This document shows positions 18,820 to 28,500 of a stretch of 64,000 nt of DNA, one piece after another. Positions within the stretch are counted from its first letter, which is position 1. Each line of letters opens with the position of its first letter. The notes beneath the pieces were generated by a model. It did not search any database, had not been told where the DNA came from, and was given only the letters and a program-made list of their open reading frames with translations. The DNA comes from Bacteroidales bacterium. GTDB lineage: Bacteria; Bacteroidota; Bacteroidia; Bacteroidales; WCHB1-69. A program made the translations under genes and the position numbers. The stretch lies in contig JAGCCZ010000021.1 in NCBI GenBank assembly GCA_017651425.1, positions 1-64,000 of the forward strand, read 5' to 3'.

Positions 18820-20178
18820 ATGAAAAAATTCATAGAAACAATAAAAAACATTTTCAGGATTGAAGACCTGAGAAAGAGAATTCTCTACACGCTCTTCATC
18901 ATCCTGATTTATCGTTTTGGTGCACACGTCGTGCTGCCGGGCATCAACCCTGGCGGTCTGTCCGCATTCACCAGCGCTGCCCAGAAGGGTCTGCTCGGCA
19001 TGTTGGACCTCTTCTCCGGTGGTGCATTCTCCAACGCCTCCATTTTCGCCTTGGGTATCATGCCGTACATCTCTGCATCCATTATCGTGCAGTTGATGAC
19101 CTTGGCAGTGCCCTACTTCCAGCGTCTTCAAAAGGAAGGTGAGAGCGGCCGTAAGAAGATCAACCAGATCACCCGTTATCTGACGGTGCTCGTGCTGGCC
19201 ATCCAGGCCCCGGCTTACATCGCCCAGCTCACCAACCAGTTCCCCGGCGCCATTGCCCCCTCGATGCTCCAAACCCGCATCCTCGGCTTTTCGGCGTTCG
19301 CCATTGCCGCCTTCATCCTCCTCATCTCCGCCACCCTGTTTATCATGTGGCTCGGTGAGAGAATCACGGACAACGGTATCGGCAACGGTATTTCCATGAT
19401 CATTATGATTGGTATCATCGCCCGTCTGCCGTACGCTCTCCGCGCTGAGTTCGTGGCACGTATCAGCGAGATGAATGGTGGTCCGATTATTTTCATCCTT
19501 GAGATCGTCCTCATGATGGTCATCATCGGCGTCTGTATCATGCTGGTCCAAGGTACCCGTCGCGTGCCCGTCCAATACGCCAAGCGTGTGGTTGGCAACA
19601 AGCAGTACGGCGGTGTCCGCAACTATCTTCCCCTCAAGGTCAATGCAGCCGGCGTGATGCCGATCATCTTCGCCCAGGCTATCATGTTCATCCCCTTGAC
19701 CTTCGTCAACATCTCCACTGAGACCACTTCCGGCTTCTGGAGCAGTTTCATTGACTATAACCGTTTCGGTTATAACATTGTCTTCTTCCTGCTCATCGTG
19801 GCCTTCACATATTTCTATACCGCTATCACCATCAACCCGCAGCAGATTGCCGAGGACTTGAAGAAGAACGGTGGATTTATCCCCGGTACCAAGCCTGGCA
19901 AGCAGACGGCTGAGCTGATTGACAAGATCATGTCCCGCATCACCCTGCCCGGTTCCATTTTCTTGGGTATCGTGGCTGTGCTGCCCGCCATCGTCCGTCA
20001 CTTCGGCGTGAACCAGCAGTTTGCCCAGTTCTTCGGCGGTACCTCCCTGCTCATTATGGTCGGCGTCGTGTTGGATACCCTCCAGCAGATCGAGAGCCAC
20101 CTGTTGATGAGACATTATGATGGTTTGACCAAATCCGGTAGAATCAAAGGCCGCTTGGGCGGTGTTTATGGAGGATAA
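18820..20178 (+). CDS. secY: protein translocase subunit SecY
   Basis: This encodes 452 residues with ten membrane segments. Family marks are RILYTLFIILIYRFGAHVVLPGI at the first helix, LFSGGAFSNASIFALGIMPYI for the plug region, and PYFQRLQKEGESGRKKINQ for the cytosolic loop. It forms the channel of the Sec translocon in the inner membrane with SecE and SecG. It lies in the spc-type operon between rplO and map. Confidence 0.98.
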   Translation: MKKFIETIKNIFRIEDLRKRILYTLFIILIYRFGAHVVLPGINPGGLSAFTSAAQKGLLGMLDLFSGGAFSNASIFALGIMPYISASIIVQLMTLAVPYFQRLQKEGESGRKKINQITRYLTVLVLAIQAPAYIAQLTNQFPGAIAPSMLQTRILGFSAFAIAAFILLISATLFIMWLGERITDNGIGNGISMIIMIGIIARLPYALRAEFVARISEMNGGPIIFILEIVLMMVIIGVCIMLVQGTRRVPVQYAKRVVGNKQYGGVRNYLPLKVNAAGVMPIIFAQAIMFIPLTFVNISTETTSGFWSSFIDYNRFGYNIVFFLLIVAFTYFYTAITINPQQIAEDLKKNGGFIPGTKPGKQTAELIDKIMSRITLPGSIFLGIVAVLPAIVRHFGVNQQFAQFFGGTSLLIMVGVVLDTLQQIESHLLMRHYDGLTKSGRIKGRLGGVYGG

Positions 20179-20184
20179 TCAACA

Positions 20185-20988
20185 ATGACGATGTTCCGCA
20201 GGATCAAATATAAGAGCGAAGAGGACTTCGAGAAGCTGAAACGGAGCGCCAATGTGGTGGCCGTCACGCTTGCCGAGGTGGCCAAGCACATACAGCCGGG
20301 CGTGCCCTTGCTGTACCTCGACCAAGTGGGCGAGACGTGCATCCGCGACCACCACGCTATCCCCTCATTCAAGGGATACGAAGGATACCCCGCTTCCCTC
20401 TGCCTTTCCGTCAACGACGTCGTGGTACACGGCATCCCCAAACAGGGTGACGTGCTGAAGGACGGCGACATCATCTCCGTGGATTGCGGAGCTCTGTTGG
20501 ACGGATTCCATGGCGACTTCTGCTACACCTTCGCCGTCGGCGAGGTGAAAGAGGAAGTGCGCCTCCTGCTGGAACGCACCAAGGAGTCCCTTATCCGTGC
20601 TATCAATGTCGCCACTGCCGGCAATACGGTGGGCGACATCGGGCACACGGTGGAGACATACGTGGGACAGTTCAATTATGGCGTCGTACGCGAGCTTTGC
20701 GGTCATGGCATCGGAAAGGATATGCATGAGCGTCCGGACATCACCAATTTCGGCCGTCCTCACACCGGCGACCATCTGCAGCCCGGCATGTGCATCTGCA
20801 TCGAGCCGATGATTACCCTCGGTTCCCGCAAGATTTACATGGAGCGCGACGGATGGACCATCCGCACCCAGGACCACAAGCCCGCCGCCCATTTTGAACA
20901 TCAGTTGATTATCACCGACAAGGGCACGGAGGTCATCTCCTCCTACAAGCCCCTCGGTGAGGTTTTAGGAACGACAGAACTCTACTAA
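20185..20988 (+). CDS. map: type I methionine aminopeptidase
   Basis: This encodes 267 residues. Metal ligands of the pita-bread fold are visible: Asp in SVDCG, Asp in FHGDFCYTF, His in [10 protein letters not shown], Glu in IEPMITLG and a final Glu near TDKGTEV. It removes the initiator methionine from nascent proteins. The gene begins 6 bases after secY. The chosen start [11 protein letters not shown] could equally be the second ATG six bases later. Position in the operon between secY and infA is the usual Bacteroidetes order. Confidence 0.97.
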   Translation: MTMFRRIKYKSEEDFEKLKRSANVVAVTLAEVAKHIQPGVPLLYLDQVGETCIRDHHAIPSFKGYEGYPASLCLSVNDVVVHGIPKQGDVLKDGDIISVDCGALLDGFHGDFCYTFAVGEVKEEVRLLLERTKESLIRAINVATAGNTVGDIGHTVETYVGQFNYGVVRELCGHGIGKDMHERPDITNFGRPHTGDHLQPGMCICIEPMITLGSRKIYMERDGWTIRTQDHKPAAHFEHQLIITDKGTEVISSYKPLGEVLGTTELY

Positions 20989-20999
20989 AATATACGATT

Positions 21000-21221
21000 A
21001 TGGCTAAGCAATCATCATTCGATTTAGACGGCATTGTGACGGAAGCCCTCGGCAATGGCCTCTACCGCGTCCAACTTGAAAGCGGACATGAGATTATCGC
21101 CCACCTCTCCGGCAAGATGCGTCTTCATTACATCAAGATCCTGCCTGGCGACAAAGTACAAGTGGCCATGTCCCCCTACGACCTCACCAAAGGAAGAATC
21201 ACCTTCCGTTATAAGGTGTGA
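21000..21221 (+). CDS. infA: translation initiation factor IF-1
   Basis: This encodes 73 residues ([20 protein letters not shown], then [19 protein letters not shown], ending ITFRYKV), full length for this single OB-fold protein. IF-1 binds the A site of the 30S subunit during initiation. It is 11 bases after map. Confidence 0.98.
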   Translation: MAKQSSFDLDGIVTEALGNGLYRVQLESGHEIIAHLSGKMRLHYIKILPGDKVQVAMSPYDLTKGRITFRYKV

Positions 21222-21270
21222 TTTTTGAACAGCATTCAATAAAAAAATAACAATAAAAAGAAATAAAACA

Positions 21271-21387
21271 ATGAAAGTAAGAGCATCAGTAAAGAAGAGA
21301 TCAGATGACTGTATCGTGGTGAAGCGCCACGGCGTGGTTTACGTGATTAACAAGAAGAACCCCAAGATGAAACAACGTCAAGGATAA
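21271..21387 (+). CDS. rpmJ: 50S ribosomal protein L36
   Basis: This encodes 38 residues, [20 protein letters not shown] and onwards, ending NPKMKQRQG. The zinc-ribbon Cys/His set of the C+ form is reduced. One Cys and one His remain, so this is the C- type of L36. It sits in its standard place between infA and rpsM. Confidence 0.95.
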   Translation: MKVRASVKKRSDDCIVVKRHGVVYVINKKNPKMKQRQG

Positions 21388-21421
21388 AATAATTATTAAC
21401 TCAATAAAACAATAAAGTAAT

Positions 21422-21796
21422 ATGGCAAGAATTGCAGGTATTGATTTACCTAAAAACAAGCATGGCGAGATCGGTTTGACCTACATCTACGGAATCGGCA
21501 GAAGCACTGCTCAAAAGATTCTGACGAAGGCCGGTATCAGCTGGGACAAGAAGGTAAATGAATGGAATGACGATGAGTTGGCAGTAATCCGTGGTTTGGT
21601 TAACGAGATGAAGGTGGAAGGACCGCTCAGATCCGAAGAGCAGATGAACATCAAGCGTTTGATGGATATCGGTTGCTACAGAGGTATTCGTCACCGTTTG
21701 GGTTTACCGGTGCGCGGTCAAAGCACCAAGAACAACGCACGTACGCGTAAAGGACGCAAGAAAACTGTTGCTAACAAGAAGAAAGCGACGAAGTAG
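21422..21796 (+). CDS. rpsM: 30S ribosomal protein S13
   Basis: This encodes 124 residues beginning [20 protein letters not shown]. It has the helix-two-turn-helix [12 protein letters not shown] and the basic tail [16 protein letters not shown]. It contacts the 50S subunit and P-site tRNA from the head of the 30S subunit. It is the first gene of the alpha-operon segment. Confidence 0.98.
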   Translation: MARIAGIDLPKNKHGEIGLTYIYGIGRSTAQKILTKAGISWDKKVNEWNDDELAVIRGLVNEMKVEGPLRSEEQMNIKRLMDIGCYRGIRHRLGLPVRGQSTKNNARTRKGRKKTVANKKKATK

Positions 21797-21834
21797 TTAT
21801 TAATCAATTACATGGATAGAGAAAACATATAATT

Positions 21835-22224
21835 ATGGCAAAGAATACAAAAACATCCAAGAAGAAAGTTGTCAGAATTGATGCTTCAGGAAAAGCGTTC
21901 ATTTATGCCTCTTTTAATAATGTCATCGTCTCTCTTACCAACAACGACGGTCAGGTGATCTCCTGGTCTTCCGCCGGTAAGATGGGATACAGAGGTTCCA
22001 AGAAGAACACTCCGTATGCAGCCCAAATGGTTGCCCAAGATTGTGCCAAGGTTGCTTACGACCTCGGTTTGCGCAAGGTTAAGGTCTATGTGAAGGGCCC
22101 CGGACAAGGTCGTGAATCCGCCATCCGTTCCATCAACACGACGGGTATCATGGTGGAAGAGATCACCGACGTGACTCCGCTTCCTCATAACGGTTGTCGT
22201 CCTCCCAAACACAGAAGAGTATAG
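21835..22224 (+). CDS. rpsK: 30S ribosomal protein S11
   Basis: This encodes 129 residues. Typical stretches are [40 protein letters not shown] and the C-terminal [19 protein letters not shown]. It is part of the platform of the small subunit that holds mRNA. It has a basic, disordered N-terminus as usual. Confidence 0.98.
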   Translation: MAKNTKTSKKKVVRIDASGKAFIYASFNNVIVSLTNNDGQVISWSSAGKMGYRGSKKNTPYAAQMVAQDCAKVAYDLGLRKVKVYVKGPGQGRESAIRSINTTGIMVEEITDVTPLPHNGCRPPKHRRV

Positions 22225-22264
22225 TTGAACATCATTTTTTTATAACAATAGAAAATTTAGAATT

Positions 22265-22870
22265 ATGGCAAGATATACAGGCCCCAAAACCAAAATCGCA
22301 AGAAAATTCAAGGAACCGATTTACGGTCCTGACAAGTACTTCGAAAGACGCAACTATGCTCCCGGTCAGCATGGCCAGTCCAGAAGACGTTCCAAGCTCT
22401 CCGAATACGGCATGCAGTTGCAGGAGAAGCAAAAAGCAAAATACACCTACGGCATTCTGGAGCGCCAGTTCCGCAAGATCTTCCGCTTGGCAGCCAGCAA
22501 GAAGGGTGTCACCGGCCAGAACTTGATGCAGCTCATCGAGTCCCGCCTCGACAATGTGGTGTTCCGCTTGAACATCGCCCCGTCTCGCGCCGCAGCCCGC
22601 CAGCTGGTCAACCACAGACACATCTCCGTGAACGGCCAGATCTGTAACATTCCTTCCCGTCTGCTCGTCCCTGGCGACACCGTGGAGGTCCGCGAACGCT
22701 CCCAAGCCTTAGAAGTGGTCACCAACTCCCTCAGTGGTAAGGCTATGAACCATCCTTGGCTCGAATGGGACGGCAACATGATGGTTGGCAAGTTCATGAA
22801 CTACCCGCAGAGAGAGGAAATCCCTGAGACCATCAACGAACAGGCAATCGTCGAGTTGTATTCCAAATAG
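22265..22870 (+). CDS. rpsD: 30S ribosomal protein S4
   Basis: This encodes 201 residues beginning [20 protein letters not shown], with the S4 RNA-binding fold ([20 protein letters not shown], then [13 protein letters not shown]). It is a primary 16S rRNA binder that nucleates 30S assembly, and in many bacteria it represses this operon. The stop codon overlaps the first unit of a heptanucleotide repeat array that fills the gap to rpoA. Confidence 0.98.
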   Translation: MARYTGPKTKIARKFKEPIYGPDKYFERRNYAPGQHGQSRRRSKLSEYGMQLQEKQKAKYTYGILERQFRKIFRLAASKKGVTGQNLMQLIESRLDNVVFRLNIAPSRAAARQLVNHRHISVNGQICNIPSRLLVPGDTVEVRERSQALEVVTNSLSGKAMNHPWLEWDGNMMVGKFMNYPQREEIPETINEQAIVELYSK

Positions 22871-22969
22871 TGATCAGTGATTAGTGAACAGTGATCAGAA
22901 CCAAGAACCTTACCGGATCACAGTTCACAGCTCACAGTTCACATTACATTAATTACAGATCACAAATTA
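22870..22969. repeat. degenerate heptanucleotide tandem repeats between rpsD and rpoA
   Basis: At 22870-22897 four units lie in register: GTGATCA, GTGATTA, GTGAACA, GTGATCA. At 22921-22969 there are seven: CAGTTCA, CAGCTCA, CAGTTCA, CATTACA, TTAATTA, CAGATCA, CAAATTA. They fill nearly the whole 111-base spacer inside a ribosomal operon. Confidence 0.65.
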
Positions 22970-22981
22970 AAAAACAGAACA

Positions 22982-23977
22982 ATGGCAATATTAACATTTC
23001 AAAAACCGGACAAGGTCATCATGAACGAGGCCGACGATTTTCACGGCATATTTGAATTTCGTCCCTTGCAGCAAGGCTACGGCGTCACCATTGGCAACGC
23101 CCTGCGCCGCGTGCTGCTCTCTTCATTGGAAGGCTATGCCATTACCTCCGTCAAGATCGAGGGCGTTTCCCAAGAGTTCTCCTCTATCGCCGGCGTGATG
23201 GAAGATGTTATCGACATCGTCCTCAACCTCAAACAAGTTCGCTTCAAGAACAAGATTGAGAACAACAATTCCGAGAAGGCTACCATCGTCATCTCCGGCC
23301 AGGAAACCTTCATGGCCGGTGACATCAACCGCTTCCTCAACTTCTTCCAGGTCCTCAACACCGACCAGCTCATCTGCCGCATGGAACCCTCTGTGCGTCT
23401 CGTCATGGAAATCACCATCGACAAGGGCAGAGGCTATGTGCCCGTCGAGGACAACAGGACGCTGCATGAAGGCATCGATGTCATCGCCATCGACTCCATC
23501 CATACCCCCATCAAGAATGTGAAGTATGTGATTGAGCCCTATCGTGTGGAACAGAAGACTGACTTCGAGAAACTGATCCTCGATGTGGAGACCGACGGTT
23601 CCATCCATCCGAAGGATGCCCTCAAGGAGGCTGCCAAAATCCTCATTCAACACTTTGCCCTCTTCTCCGACGAGAAGATTGCGCTTGACACTCCCGAACA
23701 GACCGAGGAGTCAGACGTTGTTGACGAGGATTCCATGCTGATGCGCCAGATCCTCCAATCCAAGCTCGTCGATATGGACCTCTCTGTCAGAGCCCTCAAC
23801 TGCTTGAAGTCGGCAGAGCTTGAGACCCTTGGCGATTTGGTGGCCATCCACAAGAGCGACCTTTTGAAATTCCGCAACTTTGGAAAGAAATCCCTCGCAG
23901 AACTCGAGGAATTGGTCAAATCCAAAGGTTTGGAATTTGGTATGAATATTTCAAAATATAACTTAGATAACGAGTAA
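22982..23977 (+). CDS. rpoA: DNA-directed RNA polymerase subunit alpha
   Basis: This encodes 331 residues. The N-terminal domain ([20 protein letters not shown]) drives dimerisation and enzyme assembly. The C-terminal domain from about residue 250 ([20 protein letters not shown], then [19 protein letters not shown]) carries the helix-hairpin-helix that contacts DNA and activators. An acidic linker ([13 protein letters not shown]) separates them. Position between rpsD and rplQ is the conserved alpha-operon order. Confidence 0.98.
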   Translation: MAILTFQKPDKVIMNEADDFHGIFEFRPLQQGYGVTIGNALRRVLLSSLEGYAITSVKIEGVSQEFSSIAGVMEDVIDIVLNLKQVRFKNKIENNNSEKATIVISGQETFMAGDINRFLNFFQVLNTDQLICRMEPSVRLVMEITIDKGRGYVPVEDNRTLHEGIDVIAIDSIHTPIKNVKYVIEPYRVEQKTDFEKLILDVETDGSIHPKDALKEAAKILIQHFALFSDEKIALDTPEQTEESDVVDEDSMLMRQILQSKLVDMDLSVRALNCLKSAELETLGDLVAIHKSDLLKFRNFGKKSLAELEELVKSKGLEFGMNISKYNLDNE

Positions 23978-23982
23978 GAACA

Positions 23983-24480
23983 ATGAGACACGCAAAAAGA
24001 ATCAACCATTTAGGAAGAACGGACGCCCATCGGAAGGCCATGCTGTCCAATATGGCCACGTCCCTCATCATGCATAAGAGAATCAACACCACCCTGGCCA
24101 AGGCCAAGGAGTTGAGAAAATATGTGGAGCCGTTGGTTACCCGCTGCAAGAACGACACCACGCACTCCCGTCGTATCGTTTTCAGCCAGTTGCACAACAA
24201 GTATGCCGTCACGGAGTTGTTCCGCGAGATCGCTCCGAAGGTGGCCACCCGTCCGGGCGGTTACACACGCATCCTCAAGACAGGCTTCCGTAAGGGTGAC
24301 AATGCCGAGATGTGCATGATGGAGTTCGTTGACTATAACGAGAACTACACTGTGGAATCTGGCGCCAAGAAGAAGAGCACCCGTACCCGTCGTAGCAGCA
24401 AGAAGTCTGCACAGGCTCCCGCCGAGCCCGTTGCCGAAGCTGCAGCCGAGACGGTGAACGAAGCTCCCGCCGCTGAATAG
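23983..24480 (+). CDS. rplQ: 50S ribosomal protein L17
   Basis: This encodes 165 residues. The core ([20 protein letters not shown], then [15 protein letters not shown] and [21 protein letters not shown]) is the standard 120-residue L17. It continues in a low-complexity Lys/Ser then Ala/Glu/Pro tail, common in Bacteroidetes. It is the last gene of the operon and is followed by a strong terminator. Confidence 0.98.
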   Translation: MRHAKRINHLGRTDAHRKAMLSNMATSLIMHKRINTTLAKAKELRKYVEPLVTRCKNDTTHSRRIVFSQLHNKYAVTELFREIAPKVATRPGGYTRILKTGFRKGDNAEMCMMEFVDYNENYTVESGAKKKSTRTRRSSKKSAQAPAEPVAEAAAETVNEAPAAE

Positions 24481-24505
24481 TACACACATATCTTCCTGAT
24501 ACCTC

Positions 24506-24530
24506 AAGGCCACCGCACGGTGGCCTTTTT
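24506..24530 (+). terminator. rho-independent terminator of the ribosomal operon
   Basis: The stem AAGGCCACCG pairs perfectly with CGGTGGCCTT and is followed by further T residues, 26 bases after the rplQ stop and just before convergent tsaD. Confidence 0.85.
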
Positions 24531-24567
24531 GATTTTACGGCAGCAAGGCCAGCATATGTTGCCCTGG

Positions 24568-25584
24568 TTATTTTCGGCTGCTGTATGGCACTGTGTCCAC
24601 TCCGACGAACTCTCCCTTGTGGTATTTGAAATAGCCGCAGACGGCAATCATGGCGGCGTTGTCGGTGGTGAGGTCCAAGGTGGGCAGGAAGAGATTCTTG
24701 CGGTAACGGCGTGCCACGTCGGCGGCAGCGTTGCGCAAGCCGGAGTTGGCGGAGACTCCGCCCGCCAGCACAAAGTCCTTGCAGGGCGTCTCCCTCATCG
24801 CTTTTTTCACCTTATCCATCAGCGATTTCACAATGGCATACTGGATGGAAGCCGCCAAGTCATGGATGTTCTCTTCAATGAAGTTGGGATTCTCCTTGAG
24901 ATTGTCGCGTATAAAATAGAGAAAAGAGGTCTTCAGTCCGCTGAAACTGTAGTCGAGGCCGGGCACGTGCGCGATGGCGAACTGGAAGCGCTTAGGATCT
25001 CCCTCCTGCGCGTATTTGTCGATGACCGGGCCGCCGGGGTAGGGGAGCCCTAAGATCTTGGCGGCCTTGTCGAAGGCCTCGCCCGCCGCATCGTCAATGG
25101 TACACCCTAACCGCTGCATGTCGAAATAGTCGTTGACTTGCAATAGGAGCGTGTGGCCGCCCGACACGGTGAGGCAGAGGAACGGGAACGACGGGTGTGC
25201 GCGCTCCTCACCGGGCTTGTCCAGGAAATTGGCCAGCACATGCGCCTGGAGGTGGTCCACTTCGACGAGCGGTATGTCCAGAGAGTAGGACATCGCCTTG
25301 GCAAAGGAACTCCCGACCAACAATGACCCCAAAAGTCCTGGACCATTTGTGAATGCGATGGCGGATAACTGATTTTTGTTTATCTTTGCGCGCTTCAATG
25401 CCGTGTCTATCACAGGGATGATATTCTGCTGGTGGGCGCGTGACGCCAACTCCGGCACCACACCCCCATATTCGGCGTGAACTCGCTGTGAGGCAATGAC
25501 ATTGGACAAAATCGTGGTCCCTTCAACAACGGCAGCCGACGTGTCGTCACAGGAGGATTCGATACCTAAAATGTAAACGGACAT
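24568..25584 (-). CDS. tsaD: tRNA N6-adenosine threonylcarbamoyltransferase TsaD
   Basis: This encodes 338 residues beginning MSVYILGIESSCDDTSAAVV, the universal Kae1/TsaD start. The metal pair HxxxH is in EVDHLQAHVL, and the ASKHA phosphate loops include TVSGGHTLL and LAGGVSANSGLR. It transfers the threonylcarbamoyl group to A37 of ANN-decoding tRNAs together with TsaB and TsaE. An open frame continues upstream of this ATG, but the family start and the -7 element at 25606-25613 fix the start here. It diverges from tamB, an arrangement common in Bacteroidetes. Confidence 0.97.
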   Translation of the reverse strand: MSVYILGIESSCDDTSAAVVEGTTILSNVIASQRVHAEYGGVVPELASRAHQQNIIPVIDTALKRAKINKNQLSAIAFTNGPGLLGSLLVGSSFAKAMSYSLDIPLVEVDHLQAHVLANFLDKPGEERAHPSFPFLCLTVSGGHTLLLQVNDYFDMQRLGCTIDDAAGEAFDKAAKILGLPYPGGPVIDKYAQEGDPKRFQFAIAHVPGLDYSFSGLKTSFLYFIRDNLKENPNFIEENIHDLAASIQYAIVKSLMDKVKKAMRETPCKDFVLAGGVSANSGLRNAAADVARRYRKNLFLPTLDLTTDNAAMIAVCGYFKYHKGEFVGVDTVPYSSRK

Positions 25585-25596
25585 AACCTCTAAATT

Positions 25597-28500
25597 TTGA
25601 GCGGCAAAAGTAGAAAAAAATTCTGGAAAGTGATCATGTGGATCCTCATCGCTTTTCTTCTCCTCGACCTCATCGTCGTGGGGCTGCTCTTCGTGCCTTC
25701 TGTTCAAACCTTCGTCGTCGGTAAAGTCACGGACAAGCTGACTGAAAAATGGGGCACAGAGATTTCCATGAAGGACATCCACATCACTCCCACACTTAAG
25801 CTTGTCGCCCACGACTTTCGCATCTGCGATCACCACCACAACGACATGATCTTTGTGGGCACGGTTAAAGGTCGGCTCAACTATTTCAAACTCAAACCTC
25901 TTAAGCTTGTTTTCCATCAAATCGACCTTTACAAGGCCAATGTGGTGGTGCGCAAGTACGCCGGAGAGCCGAGTGTCAATTTTGCCGTTTGGGCAAAGGT
26001 GTTTCCCCACAAGGAGACCCACTCCCAATTCCTGCTAACAGCTACGAACCTGAAACTTGCCAACAGCCGTGTCGCCATTGTCAATGACGACCAGCGTAAG
26101 GTCATGGATACGAAGGACAATCCGGACATAGACTATGCCTATTATGAGTTGTCAGACGTACACATGGACTGTGACGATTTCAAGGTGCTCTCAAAGGGCT
26201 TCACAACAATCGCTGCTAAGTTCAACCACTTGGCCTACAACCAGTACAATGGCTTTTCGCTGACAGATGGCAAGGGTGATTTCTCCATTTGTGACACCTC
26301 CCTGATTTTCGATAAGATGAGACTCGTCACTCCCCATAGTGACTTGAACATGGACTTGGCGTTCTATTATCCCGACTGGTCCGGTATGGGCGAGTTTGTG
26401 GATTCGGTCTATTTCAAGACATCCATACATCCTTCACAGTTAGGAATGCAGGATGTGGTGGCGCATGCGCCCTCCCTGAAGGGGATGGATGAGACTTTGA
26501 TGATAGAGGCGGACCGTTTTGAGGGACCAATCCGTGATTTCCGTCTCATCGGCCTGCATGCGGGATGGGGTATGGGTACGCAGCTCAATGGCGATCTTGC
26601 CTGTAAGGACATTTTGAACTTCAAGCGGGCGCAAATAACGGCCAACATCGACTCTTCGCAGGTCAATATTCCGGAGTTGGCCAATTTTACACTGCCCGGA
26701 GGTAAGAAGATCCCCATTAACAAAACAGTGGCCAAGTTTGGGAACACTTCGCTCAAGTGCTTTTTCTCCGGCACACCCTCTGTATTTGATGCGCAAGTCG
26801 ATGCCAATACCTCGTTAGGCAAGCTGTATGCAAACCTTGGAACTTTTGTGGAAGATGGCAAATTGCAGTTTGAAGGTTCCGTATCTTCACCGAGTATGAA
26901 TCTCGCTCGTCTGACTAACAAATCCAAGATCTTGGGTACCACTGGAGCGCATCTTTCTGTGGATGGAGAGATGGCCTCGGCGACGCTGGATGCCGACAAT
27001 TTCAAGACATTGAAGGCGCATCTTTCCGGTGATGTCCAGCATTTCGACCTCCGGGGCTATCGGTTGCGTAACACCAAAATCAAGGCTGACTACCAAGACA
27101 AATTCTATAACTGCACGGTCGTCGGCAACGACCCTAATTTCAAGGGCAATGCCATTGCCCAGCTCGACCTTACCGGCGATATGCCCTCCCTGCAGGGCAC
27201 TGTCTCGCTTGACAAACTCGATGCCGGTGCTATTGCGCTCAAGTTGCCCGCCATTGACTCCTCCAAGGCCAAGGGTCTTGACAAGTTAATCTACAACCTC
27301 CAGCAGAATCCTCAGCTGAAGGTCTCGTTTGACAACTTTGCCGTGGCCTTGCACGGAAGCAATCTCGAGAATGTCAACGGCTATGCCGCCTGTGATAATA
27401 TTCGCATATATTCCAATAGCGACAGCCTGCTCGGCGATCGTATTCGCTTGACGGCATTCAACACCGAGAATACCCACAAATATATCCTCGCTTCTGGCAT
27501 CGCCAATGCAACTCTTGAGACGAGTTACCACCTTAACAGCATAAAGGATACATTGCGGAATCTCGCCCACACCTTTTTCCCGAAGTTGGTCTCGTCCAAC
27601 ACAGCGGATGTCGCTGTGAATATTCCTCAGGCAGAGAATGCCGAACCCGGTTTCTTGAACATGCATGTCACCACATATCGTTCTTGGAACGTGCTGCGCA
27701 TGCTTATGCCGGATGTCTTCATTGCTCCAAATTCCACCGTGGACTTAGCCATCACTTCCGACCATCGTGCAGACAAGATTCAGGCGGATGTGCCTTTCTT
27801 TGGAATCCGGAACAAGTTTGCCGTGCATAACCTTGTCTTGGATGGAAATGCATCTACCACCAAGAGTCTTGACCTCGTGCTGAAATCGGATTCTATCTTG
27901 GCTGTGTTGGGTAAAACGCGTATGCCGTTCACCGATGTGGACCTGAAGGCGACCGCCTTGAATGACTCCATACAATACAAGCTTGAGTGGTTCAATGAGT
28001 TTAACAAGAAGAAGAGCAGTGTTTCGCGGCTGGCCGGCAGCATCAACCTTGCCGATGTGGACGATATCGCCTTCAATCTTCGGAATTCGGTGCTGTATCT
28101 TAACGATATGGCATGGCAGTTTAACGATGACAATGATATTCATGTGCAAAACGGTTCCGTTTCCGTGAGTGACCTGCTGCTTCATAATGGGAACAGTAAT
28201 ATTTCGGTGGATGGTAAATTCAACAAGGGAACACGCGACCGGCTGCATGTGCAAGCCCATGATTTTGACTTGGGGGTTTTGAATTCCATTGCCGGCGACT
28301 TGGGCCTTGGAGGTACACTCTCTCTGGATGCCAACATGATCTATCCCAAGGACAGAATGATTGTTTTTGGTAAAGTTTTGGCTGACGAGTTCATGTTCAA
28401 CAATTCGAAAATGGGCGATTTGTTTGTGGTGGCAGGTCTTGACACGACGGGTGGCGTCGGATTTAGTGGAGGCATTTTCCAAAACGAGAACAATGCACAT

